Shown here: one piece after another, positions 43,590 to 57,153 of the stretch
Layout: each line of letters begins with the position of its first letter
How positions within the stretch are numbered: the first letter of the stretch is position 1
Assembly: GCA_029210945.1 (NCBI GenBank)
Contig: JARGGH010000011.1
Location: 1-64,000, forward strand
From: Anaerolineales bacterium
GTDB taxonomy: Bacteria > Chloroflexota > Anaerolineae > Anaerolineales > E44-bin32
Direction of reading: 5' to 3'
DNA length: 64,000 nt
Notes under the pieces: generated by a model
Database searches by the model: none
Told to the model about the DNA's origin: nothing
What the model saw: only the letters and a program-made list of their open reading frames with translations
Program-made: the position numbers and the translations under genes

Positions 43590-44057
43590 TTACCCCTCAG
43601 CCCTGATCGCGGCGAGCGTCAGGCCCCGGGCGTAATCTCTCAGTTCATTTTCATCCGGAGCAGAGGAGAGGCCATCGAAGCGGAGGATCGCACCGATCAT
43701 CACGGGGTTCTTATCTAATCGATAGCGGATGAATTCAAAAACCTTCTCAGGTTCCTCGATTGGCTCCGCCCGGCCGCGGATGGTTTTGCGGCCGATCTGC
43801 AGCGACACGTTCGGGTCGGCAACCAGGTTTTTATACCAGTCTGCGCTCGCTCCACGCATGGATCCAACATAGTACGCGCCTCGATAACGTTCATACTGCA
43901 GAGGGGTCGTGCGCGGTATTCCGGTCTTGCGCCCGGTGGTGGTCAGCAACATCACCTTGCGTCCGAGCAGCGCTCCGAGACCAAGGCGGTAGAAGAAGAG
44001 TGGCGGCCTGGACAGCAAGCGCAGCAGCCAGCGTGGATAATTCCCGGTCATTCCCAC
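43590..44057 (-). CDS. Deazaflavin (F420)-dependent nitroreductase-family protein
   Basis: A 155-aa split-barrel protein of the deazaflavin-dependent nitroreductase (Ddn-like) family: TTTGRKTGIPRTTPLQY, then YVGSMRGASADWYKNLVADP, and an N-terminal hydrophobic segment. Such proteins use reduced F420 to reduce quinones or nitro compounds at the membrane. It overlaps by 10 bp with the upstream P-loop kinase gene, so they are translationally linked. F420 is known in Chloroflexota. Confidence 0.85.
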   Translation of the reverse strand: MGMTGNYPRWLLRLLSRPPLFFYRLGLGALLGRKVMLLTTTGRKTGIPRTTPLQYERYRGAYYVGSMRGASADWYKNLVADPNVSLQIGRKTIRGRAEPIEEPEKVFEFIRYRLDKNPVMIGAILRFDGLSSAPDENELRDYARGLTLAAIRAEG

Positions 44058-44653
44058 CTCAACTTCCTGCTTCCGACCATCTGGATCTCAGTCAGGAATG
44101 TGCTCGCACTCGATGGGTTCGACAGGCGATGGATCTGCAAATGGCTGTACTCGGGCTTCCTGAACAGATCAGGATATTCACGCCGGCGTCTTTGATAGGT
44201 CATCAGCACCCAGAGCAGAATTGAATCGCGGCTCAGAAACGTTTTCCGGAAGGACTCGCGATTACCGGCGAACAGCTCGGCGCGCGCGATAAGGCGCGTT
44301 ACGCTGCGCCGCAGCGCTCGCCCGAAGACCACCGCGAATGAATAATCCAGCCAGACGATGGCCGTCGCCCGCCGCCAGGTAATGTCACGGACCACGCCGT
44401 AGTTGCCATCGATGACCCATCGTTCGCTGTCCGTCGCCTCCCGAACCCGGGCGCGAAACTCCTCCTCAGGACGTTCCTGCCAATTAGGCAGCCAGTGCAG
44501 TTGGTCCAGTTCGATATGGGGTGCATTCATCCGCATGGCCAGGTCCGCAGCGAACGTCGTCTTCCCCGAGCAGCTTGTCCCGATGACAACCGTGCGGATC
44601 AGGTTGTTGATGTCTCCAACGTGTAGATGAGATCTTTCGCCCGTCATCGCCAT
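44048..44653 (-). CDS. P-loop NTPase/kinase-like protein (AAA_18/FlaR-like)
   Basis: A 201-aa protein with a Walker A motif near the N-terminus, VVIGTSCSGKTTFAADLA. The middle has HIELDQLHWLPNWQERP and VIDGNYGVV, the pattern of the FlaR/DNA-topology-modulation group of adenylate-kinase-like proteins. Its substrate is not known. It is transcribed with the deazaflavin gene. Confidence 0.75.
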   Translation of the reverse strand: MAMTGERSHLHVGDINNLIRTVVIGTSCSGKTTFAADLAMRMNAPHIELDQLHWLPNWQERPEEEFRARVREATDSERWVIDGNYGVVRDITWRRATAIVWLDYSFAVVFGRALRRSVTRLIARAELFAGNRESFRKTFLSRDSILLWVLMTYQRRRREYPDLFRKPEYSHLQIHRLSNPSSASTFLTEIQMVGSRKLRWE

Positions 44654-44739
44654 GGACTCATATCATCAAACGAGGAGACACAGCTCGTATCTCCTCGTTT
44701 CAATCCCGCTTGTTTATTTGGGTGGCGCGGATTCTTTCT

Positions 44740-45213
44740 CTATTCCTCACCCGCCATATTGGCGAGGTAGTTTTCGATCCCCATCTGATCGATTTGCGCC
44801 AACTGCTTCTCGCCCCAATCGACATGTCCCTCTTCATCGTGCAGGATGACGACCAGGTAATCGGCGGTCGCCTCGTCGCCAAGTTCTCCCGCCAGCGCGA
44901 TGACTTCATTATATGCCTTGACCGCCTGCAGTTCGAGGGCAGTATCGTTCGCGATCATCGCCTTCACATCCTGCCCGACCGTGATTTGCTTGTAATTGGT
45001 CACATCAGGGGTCCCTTCGAGGAACAGGATGCGGCTGATGTGCTGCTCGCAGTGCTTCATCTCATCGATGGCACGCTTCTCAATCATCTCGTGCAGCTCA
45101 TGGTAGCCCCAATGAGCGCACATCTCCGAGTGAACCATATACTGGTTAACTGCGGTCAATTCATCGGAAAGCAAATCATTTAACGCCGCAATCAATTTCG
45201 CATCACGCTTCAT
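44740..45213 (-). CDS. bfr: Bacterioferritin
   Basis: A 157-aa four-helix iron-storage protein with di-iron centre glutamates and histidines in LSDELTAVNQYMVHSEMCAH and AIDEMKHCEQH, and the second pair in TALELQAVKAYNEV and LHDEEGHVDW. Met in MCAHWGYHE near residue 50 is the usual heme ligand. It stores iron as ferrihydrite and detoxifies Fe(II)/peroxide. The ATG at 45213 is chosen over one 6 bp upstream. A promoter with an overlapping palindrome lies just ahead. Confidence 0.9.
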   Translation of the reverse strand: MKRDAKLIAALNDLLSDELTAVNQYMVHSEMCAHWGYHELHEMIEKRAIDEMKHCEQHISRILFLEGTPDVTNYKQITVGQDVKAMIANDTALELQAVKAYNEVIALAGELGDEATADYLVVILHDEEGHVDWGEKQLAQIDQMGIENYLANMAGEE

Positions 45214-45254
45214 GGTCAAACTCCTCTTCGCTACGATCCGCTGTTTGTCTTATC

Positions 45255-45283
45255 ATTATATACGTTATTGTGAAGCGCTTCAC
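45255..45283 (-). promoter_or_regulatory. bfr promoter with a perfect 14-bp palindrome over the -35 region
   Basis: On the minus strand TATAAT occupies 45260-45255, and a perfect palindrome GTGAAGCGCTTCAC at 45270-45283 covers the -35 position. The AAGCGCTT core matches that of LacI/CcpA-type operators, though the flanks differ. The A+T-rich spacer has no obvious Fur box. The regulator is unknown. Confidence 0.55.
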
Positions 45284-45445
45284 TATCGTACGGCCTGATT
45301 GCGTCGAAGACCGCCCCGGGAGCGAAGCCCGTAAAGAAACCAGGCAGCGGCTTGTCCACGGGAACCTGAGGGATGAGCACTGGCACTCGACCGGGTCGCC
45401 CACGGATTTCCTGCCCAGGAACCGATTTGTAAACGACCGAGTAAC

Positions 45446-46675
45446 CTAGGCCAATTCCCTCTTCAACGCCACACCCATCCGGTAAACACCCTCGTTGATC
45501 ATCTCTTCCGAAGCGTTGGAGAAGTTCAACCGCATCGCGTGGTGACCGCCCGCGCCCTGGGGATAGAACGCGAACCCGGGCACATACGCCACTTTCTCTT
45601 CGACCGCTCGTTCAAGGAACTCTTCAGTATCAATCGCTTCAGGCATGCGCGGCCAGAGAAACAACCCTCCTGCCGGTCGTGTGTAGCTAATTTCTGCAGG
45701 CCAGTGTTCTTCGATCGCATCCAGCATGGTATCCCGGCGTGCGTGATAGACCTTCCGCAAGCGTTTGACATGCTGCTTCAGGATACCGCGCTGACAAATA
45801 TCGTTTGCCACCATCTGGACCAATGTGCCCGTATGCAGGTCTGCCCCCTGCTTGGCCTGCACCAGTCGTTGAATCAGCGGTTTGGGTGCCACAACCCAGG
45901 CCAAACGGATCCCGGGAGCAAGCGTCTTTGAGAAGGTGCTCAGGTAAATTGTGCGCTCGGGCGCCAGGCGGAAGATGGGCGTCAAATCTTCGCCTTCATA
46001 CCGGAGCTCACCATAGGGGTCATCCTCGATAATGACCAGGTCGTGTTCTCGCGCAATTTCAACCAGCCGATTGCGCCGATCTTCGCTCAGCGTCGTGCCA
46101 GCCGGGTTGTGAAAATTCGGGAGCACATAGACGAAGCGCGGGGTATGCCCGGCCTTGATGATCGCCGGGATTTGCTCGACGACCATGCCTTGATCGTCAA
46201 GGTCTACCGAACAAAAATTCGCTTCATAAGCATTCCAGGCTTGAAGCGCACCGAGGTATGTCGGTCGGCTGCACACCACGCAGCCATCTTTCTCAATAAA
46301 CAATTTTCCCAGCAGGTCTAGACCTTGCTGGGATCCACAAACGATCAAGATGTTCTCAGGCTCGACGAGGATGCCATATTTCGACATGTATTCCGCAAGG
46401 AATTCTTTCAGCGGCGGATACCCCTCTGTGGGGCTGTACTGCAGCGCAACCTGCCCTTCGGTTTGCAGGACGTGGTGACAGGCTTCATCGAACTCACGGA
46501 TTGGAAAGAATTCCGGTGCGGGCAGACCGCCGGCGAACGAGATGATGTCCGGCCGCATGGTCAATTTGAGCAATTCGCGGATGACCGAACTTTTCATCCG
46601 CTGAGTGCGGGATGCCATGCGATCCTCCCAGCCGATGTTCTCAACTTCGGTGATCATGCTCTGGGACCCTCCCAT
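45446..46675 (-). CDS. PLP-dependent aminotransferase (LysN/MocR-like class I)
   Basis: A 409-aa fold-type I aminotransferase. The PLP-lysine motif is YLSTFSKTLAPGIRLAWV and the phosphate-binding GSQQGLDLLGKLF, with IIEDDPYGELRYEG holding the cofactor-binding Asp/Tyr. It resembles 2-aminoadipate/kynurenine-type aminotransferases that lack a GntR head domain. Amino-acid specificity cannot be deduced. It starts about 230 bp upstream of the sigma-factor stop codon and probably has its own promoter. Confidence 0.87.
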   Translation of the reverse strand: MGGSQSMITEVENIGWEDRMASRTQRMKSSVIRELLKLTMRPDIISFAGGLPAPEFFPIREFDEACHHVLQTEGQVALQYSPTEGYPPLKEFLAEYMSKYGILVEPENILIVCGSQQGLDLLGKLFIEKDGCVVCSRPTYLGALQAWNAYEANFCSVDLDDQGMVVEQIPAIIKAGHTPRFVYVLPNFHNPAGTTLSEDRRNRLVEIAREHDLVIIEDDPYGELRYEGEDLTPIFRLAPERTIYLSTFSKTLAPGIRLAWVVAPKPLIQRLVQAKQGADLHTGTLVQMVANDICQRGILKQHVKRLRKVYHARRDTMLDAIEEHWPAEISYTRPAGGLFLWPRMPEAIDTEEFLERAVEEKVAYVPGFAFYPQGAGGHHAMRLNFSNASEEMINEGVYRMGVALKRELA

Positions 46676-46906
46676 TGGTTCCTTCGCTACGATTCATACC
46701 TATTGTGAGAGATTTCATATTGGAAGGCAACTGGGTAAGATGATCTAATGCCGACGAGATTCATCCTCTCTCACCACGGTTGATCGCTCCACGCCTAGAT
46801 GAGCTTATACGCATGAGCGATCATTCCGCAGGCTGCAGGCGCAGGCGCTCTGAATGCCCGCGCCTCGGGTATCTGGGAGGGGATATAGTGCTGGAACTGC
46901 CGGAGA

Positions 46907-47893
46907 TCAGGATAGCTGCCCGAATTGATTGCGGGCCTCGCTGCGTAGTTGGTCGAGCGCTGCTTCCTCAATTTGCCGAACGCGCTCGCGTGTGAGTTCG
47001 ATCTTCTCGCCGATCGCGCTGAGCGAGAGCGGCGCACCTCCGTGCAACCCGAACCTCAATCGTAAGACGCGTTCTTCACGCGGCGTCAGGGTTTCCAGGA
47101 GCGTCTCGACCGATCTAACCCTCTCACGGCCGCTCAGCAAGTCGACAGGATCGGGGGCATCATCATCGGGGATCCGTTCAAAGAGGGCGGCTTCTTCATC
47201 GTCTTGATCAGGTGAATCCAGCGTGATGGAGGTCTGCGTTTGATGGATCAGTTCTTGGATCCGCCCGGCGGAGATCCCGACATGCGGGGCAATTTCAGCG
47301 GGGTTTGGTTCACGCTCCAGTTCGTGCATTAATCGTTGGCGCGTTTTGTTAATCTGGCGCAGTTGGGTGTGGACATGGACGGGCAGACGAATGACGCGCC
47401 CTTTGTCCGCAACAGAACGCGAAATCGCCTGACGGATCCACCAGGTAGCATAGGTTGAGAATTTAAACCCACGCCGGTAGTCAAACTTCTTGATGGCGCG
47501 CATCAGACCGAGGTTGCCCTCCTGGATCAGGTCCAGAAGGGGAAGCCCGAGATTTTGATACTTCTTGGCCACACTGATCACCAGGCGCAAATTTGCCATG
47601 ACCAGATGCTCGCGGGCGCGCACACCGTCTTCGATAACGCTGGAAAGTGCTTTGGAGTCGTAGCCATTGTCGCGGGCAAGTTTTTTGCTGGCTGCGCGGC
47701 CGGCTTCGATGCGTTTGGCCAGATCGACTTCTTGATCGCGGGTGAGCAGCGGGATCCGTCCGGCTTCCTCCAGATAAATTTCGACCTCATCAACCCTTCT
47801 CGGGCAGGATATTTGATTGACGAACATGGTTTCGCTGCCCGCTGGTGATTTGGACCGGTGGTCATCCGCACGTTTTCCATTTTGTTTGGCCAC
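46907..47893 (-). CDS. Primary-type sigma-70 RNA polymerase factor
   Basis: A 328-aa sigma factor with region 1.2 (DEVEIYLEEAGRIPLLTR), region 2 (DLIQEGNLGLMRAIKKFDYR, then FSTYATWWIRQAI), region 3 and region 4 (LTPREERVLRLRFGL, with the helix-turn-helix LTRERVRQIEEAAL). It lacks the long acidic region 1.1 of classical RpoD, so it may be SigA-like or a group 2 factor. The start is GTG at 47893 with a GGGAGGAAAT site; a 122-codon upstream extension would run into the 5S rRNA gene and is rejected. Confidence 0.88.
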   Translation of the reverse strand: MAKQNGKRADDHRSKSPAGSETMFVNQISCPRRVDEVEIYLEEAGRIPLLTRDQEVDLAKRIEAGRAASKKLARDNGYDSKALSSVIEDGVRAREHLVMANLRLVISVAKKYQNLGLPLLDLIQEGNLGLMRAIKKFDYRRGFKFSTYATWWIRQAISRSVADKGRVIRLPVHVHTQLRQINKTRQRLMHELEREPNPAEIAPHVGISAGRIQELIHQTQTSITLDSPDQDDEEAALFERIPDDDAPDPVDLLSGRERVRSVETLLETLTPREERVLRLRFGLHGGAPLSLSAIGEKIELTRERVRQIEEAALDQLRSEARNQFGQLS

Positions 47894-48088
47894 ATTTCCT
47901 CCCTCGAGGTCTGCAATCTTTTCGTGTGAACCGGGATGTTTACGGTTGCCGCGGTCAGGCGCTGCAGCCTGCGCGGCGTGGATCCCATATGAGCCGGTTA
48001 ATGTCCATGCGGAAAGGTTACATGGAACGGATAGCGGAATTCTCGCCCGTCCCCGTATTTCTCTCAGAACACTCTCTATCCGGGTTAA

Positions 48089-48122
48089 ATAAAAAACACC
48101 CCGGCAGTTTTCTGCACGGGGT
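48089..48122 (-). terminator. rRNA operon intrinsic terminator
   Basis: On the minus strand ACCCCGTGCAG and CTGCCGGGGT form a hairpin with a tetraloop, followed by GTTTTTT. It lies about 20 bp beyond the 5S rRNA gene and ends the operon. Confidence 0.9.
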
Positions 48123-48142
48123 GGTGATGATGAAAGAAAAGT

Positions 48143-48262
48143 CCCTTGGCAATGACCTACTCTCCCAGGCCGTCTCCAGCCAAGTACCATCGGCGCTGGC
48201 GGGCTTAACTTCTGGGTTCGGGATGGGACCAGGTATATCTCCGCCGCTTCTATCACCAAGGG
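48143..48262 (-). rRNA. rrf: 5S ribosomal RNA
   Basis: About 120 nt, minus strand, showing the conserved CCGAACCCAGAAGTTAAG block of loop B/C and a closing helix CCCTTGG...CCAAGGG. It is the last gene in the rRNA operon. Ends are estimated from the closing helix. Confidence 0.95.
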
Positions 48263-48421
48263 ACAATTTCACAGTATGAAGTTGTTAATTTACCGAATAA
48301 CGACTGCCGTATTTAGGGATTAGGGATCTGGGACTAGGGATGAGGAATTGTCTTTCCTGATCCCTGATCACGGATTCCTGCGCCCGAAGGGCGCCAGAAA
48401 AACACCCAGTTCTCCGCATCA
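48263..48421. repeat. 23S-5S spacer with a GATCAGGGATCAGGAA-type repeat
   Basis: The 159-bp spacer contains a string of GGGAT-like units (about 48318-48345) and an opposing segment with TCCTGATCCCTGATC (48356-48372), so the region can fold back on itself. A related GGGATCAGGAA unit occurs again at 62605-62626 between lexA and xpt. Confidence 0.5.
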
Positions 48422-51416
<2,995 letters not shown>

Positions 51417-51705
51417 TACGTGATGCGGAGATCTCGGCATTTTTCTTTCTTAAAACGTCAGTCGCTATTCGGTTGTTAAGGTACTTCGTACTTTCTTTAT
51501 GGGCAGCTTGGCCGCCCAGGTGGCCCGCCCAGCTCTCGCTGTTCAGTCCACCTCGACGATCAAACTAATTTCCACTTTACGCAATCGGACCCGGCACACC
51601 GCCGGGCCCGAGAAAAGACCAAATGCGATCATGCCGCTGTTATCTATTCAGTTCCGATTATCTTCTGCAAACACCAAGCCCGTTCGTTCTCCTGTCATGT
51701 TCAGG

Positions 51706-51778
<73 letters not shown>

Positions 51779-51802
51779 GCGCCTGCGGATCTTGACGAGC
51801 AG

Positions 51803-51876
51803 TGGGCCTTTCAGGATTCGAACCTGAGACCTTTCCCTTATCAGAGGAACGCTCTAACCAACTGAGCTAAAGGCCC
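51803..51876 (-). tRNA. tRNA-Ile (GAT)
   Basis: 74-nt cloverleaf on the minus strand starting GGGCCTTTAGCTCAG, with anticodon GAT in the loop CTGATAA. It is the first tRNA after 16S in the operon. Confidence 0.96.
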
Positions 51877-52016
51877 TTGGCACCTCAACCGCTGAAGAGT
51901 GATAGAAAACCGGTCAGATAGCTTCGGCCCAGACGCATTCCCACCGCGGGGTTTGCGATTTTTTTGTTACAGGTCTTGCATGGATCTCGAGCGCCGGCCC
52001 GCAGGCCTTTGCTCAA

Positions 52017-53537
<1,521 letters not shown>

Positions 53538-53655
53538 TTCTTCGCTACGTCCGAAGACGTAGTTAAGATCAGAGATTGACTGGAACCTTTTACTATTCTT
53601 TAGGGCTTTCTATCACTCTTCAGTTGTTAAGGTGCTGCTCCATCGAGCGGGCGAA

Positions 53656-53684
53656 ATCCTACCACCCACCCCAGGGGCTGTCAA
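53656..53684 (-). promoter_or_regulatory. rRNA promoter P2
   Basis: On the minus strand, TTGACA (53684-53679) with a 17-bp spacer to TAGGAT (53661-53656). It lies about 120 bp ahead of the 16S gene. Confidence 0.75.
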
Positions 53685-53710
53685 GGGTAGCGCCCAAAAT
53701 AGGCGCAAAA

Positions 53711-53739
53711 CGCCGATGTTCGACATGCCAACATCGGCG
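53711..53739 (-). terminator. Hairpin between recR and rRNA promoter P2
   Basis: A perfect 10-bp inverted repeat CGCCGATGTT and its complement with a 9-nt loop. On the minus strand TTTT follows. It may terminate transcripts from the recR group or lie in the leader between the two rRNA promoters. Confidence 0.5.
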
Positions 53740-53851
53740 AGGCTGGCCGGCCCTTATCTTGCTCATCGGGCCTGAAAGCCCTTGACTTTATTCACTTGTC
53801 CGGGTCTTCCCACTCGTTGTGGGCGAGACCGTCAGTGGATTGTGCTTATGT

Positions 53852-53879
53852 ATTATAGACGGCCTTACCCCCCTGTCAA
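53852..53879 (-). promoter_or_regulatory. rRNA promoter P1
   Basis: On the minus strand, perfect consensus TTGACA (53879-53874) and TATAAT (53857-53852) with a 16-bp spacer. With P2 this forms a tandem promoter, the arrangement common for highly expressed rRNA operons. Confidence 0.88.
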
Positions 53880-53971
53880 GGGTAACCGTGAACGAGATTC
53901 CTTAAAGATTTCCGGGAACACCCCCACACCGATTAACGTCGAGGTGCGCCGGGCGCATCCCGGGCGGAAGA

Positions 53972-54580
53972 TCACAATTCCGAGCGCCCCTGCAGAGCCT
54001 GCGACAGGGTATTCAGATCAGCGTACTCCAGGTCGCCCCCCGAAGGCAAACCCCGCGCCAGACGCGTCACGCGCAATCCGCTCTCGCCGATCTCCTGCTT
54101 GATATACATCGCCGTCGATTCACCCTCTAGCGTGGGGTTCGTGGCGATGATCAACTCCTCCACACCGCCGGAACGGATGCGCGCCAGCAGCGGCTCGACC
54201 CGGATGTCCTCCGGCCCAATCCCCTCGACGGGCGACAGCGCGCCGTGCAGCACATGATAGGTCCCTTTAAAAAGACCCGTGCGCTCGATCGCCAGCACGT
54301 CGAGCGGCTCCTCGACCACGCAGATCGAGCCGCTCTCCCGCCCATCATCAGAACAAATCAAGCACGGATCCATGTCAATCGAGGTGATGTTAAAACAACG
54401 CGAACAAAGACGCGTACCCTGACGCATCTCGATAAGCGCTTCAGCTAACTCGACGCTTTCCACCTCGGGCGCACGCAATAGATAGTAGGTCAGCCTCGAA
54501 GCGGTCTTCGGACCAACTCCGGGCAGCCGCGAAAACGCCTCGATCAGCCGGGTAACCTGTCGGGGTGCGGCTGGGTTCAC
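53972..54580 (-). CDS. recR: Recombination mediator protein RecR
   Basis: A 202-aa RecR. It has the N-terminal helix-hairpin-helix (LPGVGPKTASRLTYYLL), a zinc finger (CSRCFNITSIDMDPCLIC), and a Toprim domain with ICVVEEPLDVLAIE and the C-terminal Walker-B-like strand. With RecF and RecO it helps load RecA at gaps. It shares a few bases with the ybaB gene, as is usual for the dnaX-ybaB-recR cluster. Confidence 0.95.
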   Translation of the reverse strand: MNPAAPRQVTRLIEAFSRLPGVGPKTASRLTYYLLRAPEVESVELAEALIEMRQGTRLCSRCFNITSIDMDPCLICSDDGRESGSICVVEEPLDVLAIERTGLFKGTYHVLHGALSPVEGIGPEDIRVEPLLARIRSGGVEELIIATNPTLEGESTAMYIKQEIGESGLRVTRLARGLPSGGDLEYADLNTLSQALQGRSEL

Positions 54581-54912
54581 CCGCCGCCCCCAAACATCCC
54601 CATCCCGCCGGTGAGCGGTCCCAATCGGCGGGCCGCCAGCGCCTGCGAATCGTGGATCGCCTGGTTGACCGCCAGGAGCACGAGATCCTGCAGCATCTCG
54701 ACATCGCCATCATCCAGCAAGGATTCGGCGATGACAACCTGGCGGCACTCCTGGGTGCCGGTCATGATCACGCGGACAGCCCCGCCCCCCGCGCTGGCCT
54801 CGACCGTCTCCTCGGCCAACTCCTCCTGCGTCTTCATCAACTGCTGCTGCAGTTCCTGCATCTGGGCCATCATGTTCCCGGGCCCGCCTTTTCGCTTCAT
54901 GCCTTTGCTCAT
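54577..54912 (-). CDS. YbaB/EbfC-family nucleoid-associated protein
   Basis: A 111-aa DNA-binding protein with Met-Gln-rich helix MMAQMQELQQQLMKTQEELA and the beta-hairpin region AVRVIMTGTQECRQVVIAE. The start at 54912 (MSKGMKRKGG) follows AAGGAAAG; an upstream ATG at 54936 adds 8 residues. It ends beside recR with a 4-bp overlap and lies just downstream of dnaX. Confidence 0.9.
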   Translation of the reverse strand: MSKGMKRKGGPGNMMAQMQELQQQLMKTQEELAEETVEASAGGGAVRVIMTGTQECRQVVIAESLLDDGDVEMLQDLVLLAVNQAIHDSQALAARRLGPLTGGMGMFGGGG

Positions 54913-55007
54913 CTTTCCTTCAATCCATAACAGCATCCATGCCGGACGATAAAAACGATTTTAATTGATTTTGCTCTTGAAGTTTGTGCCGAGCGTGGTG
55001 CCGGGGT

Positions 55008-56606
55008 TCACTGCTGGTCTGGAGGCCAATGATCAACGTCGACGACCTCACCGCCCAATTCTCGAATCGCCGTCGCGACCATGCCTTCATCTTCGATCGG
55101 CGGCAGCCGATCCCCTGCTCTGTCCGAACGCTTCCATGATCTGGAAAGCACGCAGCGCAAACGCAACTGCCGGCCGTAGATCTCCTCAAAGGCCTCCTGC
55201 GCCACGCCGATATTGCGCTCCTTTTCCATCTTCTCGCGCAGCAGATCGCTGCTGAAGCCAATCACGAACGCCCCGCCCTCAATTCCGAGCGGCCGACAGG
55301 AATTCAACAGCGCCTGCACTCTCGGACTGCGTCGTCGGGCAGCCTGCAGCACGTCCTGCCATTTCCCCAGCATGCCCTCGAAGCCGGATGAACCCGCCGT
55401 CGATGACGTCTGCTCCGGGGAAACCGCGCTCGCCTTGCTCGCCGGAGTTGCCGGCCCGGCAGGGTCGCGATTTGAAGCGGGGCTTTCCTGGTCCGGCGCT
55501 TGTGGCTTCTCCACGACCTTCGGGTCGTCCTTAATCCCGGCCGCCTCAACCAGCGCCAGCTCCAACGGGAGCGCAGCCTGCCATGTCGCCCGCCGCTCGG
55601 AGGCCGCCCGGCTGAACGCCTGGATCGCGGTGGCGATGCGGTCGACGGAAGTGCCTGCTGCCAGCTGCTCCCATTCCGCGCGTAATTCTGCCGCCACGTC
55701 CACCAGATCTTCATTGCCCATGCGCATCATCAGAAGCGCTCTCAGGGCCTGCACCACTTGCCGGGCAAACTGGCGCGGGTCCGTGCCTTGATCGAGCGCC
55801 TTGTGCACCTGGTCCATGCCTTGCTGCAGATCGCCTTCGAAAATCGCTTTCACCACCCCGCGCACCGCTTCACTTGTCGCCGTCCCGAGCACCGACTCGG
55901 TATAAGCCAGGCTCACCACCTCACCGGTGGAGGCGAGCTGATCCAACAACGAGATCGCATCGCGGAAACTGCCGGTGGCCTGGCGGGCGATCAAATCCAG
56001 AGCGGCCGCTTCCGTCTCAATCGCCTCTTCCTGAACTTTATCCGTCAGGTAGCTGCGGATTGTCGCCGTCGGCAATCGCCGGAACTCATGCCGCTGGCAG
56101 CGCGAAAGGACCGTCGCCGGGATCTTGTGAACCTCTGTGGTGGCCAGGATGAAAATTGCGTGTTCGGGGGGCTCCTCCAGCGTCTTCAACAACGCGTTAA
56201 AAGCCGCTGTTGAAAGCATGTGAACCTCGTCGATGATGTAGACCTTGTAACGCCCTTCGTTCGGGGAGAAGTTGATCTTATCGCGTAGATCCCGCACATC
56301 ATCCACGCTGGTGTTCGAGGCAGCGTCGATCTCAATCAAATCCAGAAACGCTCCGGAGTGAATGGCGATACAGTGCTTGCATTCTCCACAGGGTCTCTGA
56401 GCTGAATTGTCGGCGAGGCAGTTCACCGCTTTCGCGACCAAACGAGCAGTCGTCGTCTTCCCCGTCCCGCGTGGACCGGCGAAGAGGTAAGCATGTGAGA
56501 TACGCCCGCTTCGCAGCGCGTTCCGCAGCGTCTGGATCACATGATCCTGACCAACGACCTCTTCCCATCTCTGCGGCCGCCATTTTCGATACAGCGCTTG
56601 CGACAT
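55008..56606 (-). CDS. dnaX: DNA polymerase III subunit gamma/tau
   Basis: A 532-aa clamp-loader ATPase: Walker A FAGPRGTGKTTTARL, zinc Cys group CLADN...CGECKHC, Walker B VYIIDEVHMLS, sensor 1 IFILATTE, and the arginine finger region TVLSRCQRHEFRRL. The C-terminal tau-type domain from about 370 is Ala/Pro/Ser-rich and low complexity, then continues to the end. It loads the sliding clamp and couples the polymerase to the helicase. It is the first gene of the dnaX-ybaB-recR operon. Confidence 0.95.
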   Translation of the reverse strand: MSQALYRKWRPQRWEEVVGQDHVIQTLRNALRSGRISHAYLFAGPRGTGKTTTARLVAKAVNCLADNSAQRPCGECKHCIAIHSGAFLDLIEIDAASNTSVDDVRDLRDKINFSPNEGRYKVYIIDEVHMLSTAAFNALLKTLEEPPEHAIFILATTEVHKIPATVLSRCQRHEFRRLPTATIRSYLTDKVQEEAIETEAAALDLIARQATGSFRDAISLLDQLASTGEVVSLAYTESVLGTATSEAVRGVVKAIFEGDLQQGMDQVHKALDQGTDPRQFARQVVQALRALLMMRMGNEDLVDVAAELRAEWEQLAAGTSVDRIATAIQAFSRAASERRATWQAALPLELALVEAAGIKDDPKVVEKPQAPDQESPASNRDPAGPATPASKASAVSPEQTSSTAGSSGFEGMLGKWQDVLQAARRRSPRVQALLNSCRPLGIEGGAFVIGFSSDLLREKMEKERNIGVAQEAFEEIYGRQLRLRCVLSRSWKRSDRAGDRLPPIEDEGMVATAIRELGGEVVDVDHWPPDQQ

Positions 56607-56800
56607 TTTCTCGAGCTGCCTTTCCCTCTGGCCATCTCAGGTCAACCGGCGTGGCCTGGGTATTCTAATCGTGTTTGCGATCGGTGGGTCGACGCAGCGA
56701 GTCTATCAAACGGACCCTCGCCGCGCAAGGATTTCACGCCTCATCCACTGGTGCTATAATAACCGTCATAAAGCGAATCCTCGCGCTGGAGGATATAATT

Positions 56801-56977
56801 ATGAATCTTGGACCAACTGAACTGATCATCATCCTCGTCATCGTCGTGCTGCTGTTCGGTGTAGGCCGATTAAGCCAGATCGGCGGTGAACTTGGCAAAG
56901 GCATCCGTGAATTTCGATCCGGGCTGCGCGATGAGGACGATGAAGTAGATGCAGAAGCAGAAGAGGATCAAGCCTGA
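56801..56977 (+). CDS. tatA: TatA/E-type twin-arginine translocase subunit
   Basis: A 58-aa protein with a single transmembrane helix (TELIIILVIVVLLFGVGRLS), a hinge Gly/Leu, and an amphipathic helix IGGELGKGIREFRSG, followed by an acidic tail. This is the standard TatA/E architecture; it forms the pore of the Tat export system for folded proteins. The start at 56801 follows GGAGGATATAATT. A terminator follows 36 bp after the stop. Confidence 0.9.
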   Translation: MNLGPTELIIILVIVVLLFGVGRLSQIGGELGKGIREFRSGLRDEDDEVDAEAEEDQA

Positions 56978-57012
56978 GAACAATTGCGGGCCGAACGTTC
57001 GTTCTTAAGCCC

Positions 57013-57042
57013 AGGACCAGTCTCAAGGCTGGTCCTTTTTCT
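57013..57042 (+). terminator. Intrinsic terminator after tatA
   Basis: AGGACCAG and CTGGTCCT form an 8-bp stem with an 8-nt loop, followed by TTTTTCTTTT. Confidence 0.87.
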
Positions 57043-57153
57043 TTTCCTCAAGCACCCCGGCTGATCTCAGTTTTCAATGGTTGATGTTCTGGACCGGCGG
57101 CCAATGGGCTGGTGCCCGAGGGAACCCCCTCGCCACCTTACAGGCCCGCGTCC

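Noticed and set aside
47894..48259. Upstream extension of the sigma-factor gene
   Set aside because: It would run through the rRNA terminator and most of the 5S rRNA gene; GTG at 47893 has a good ribosome site.
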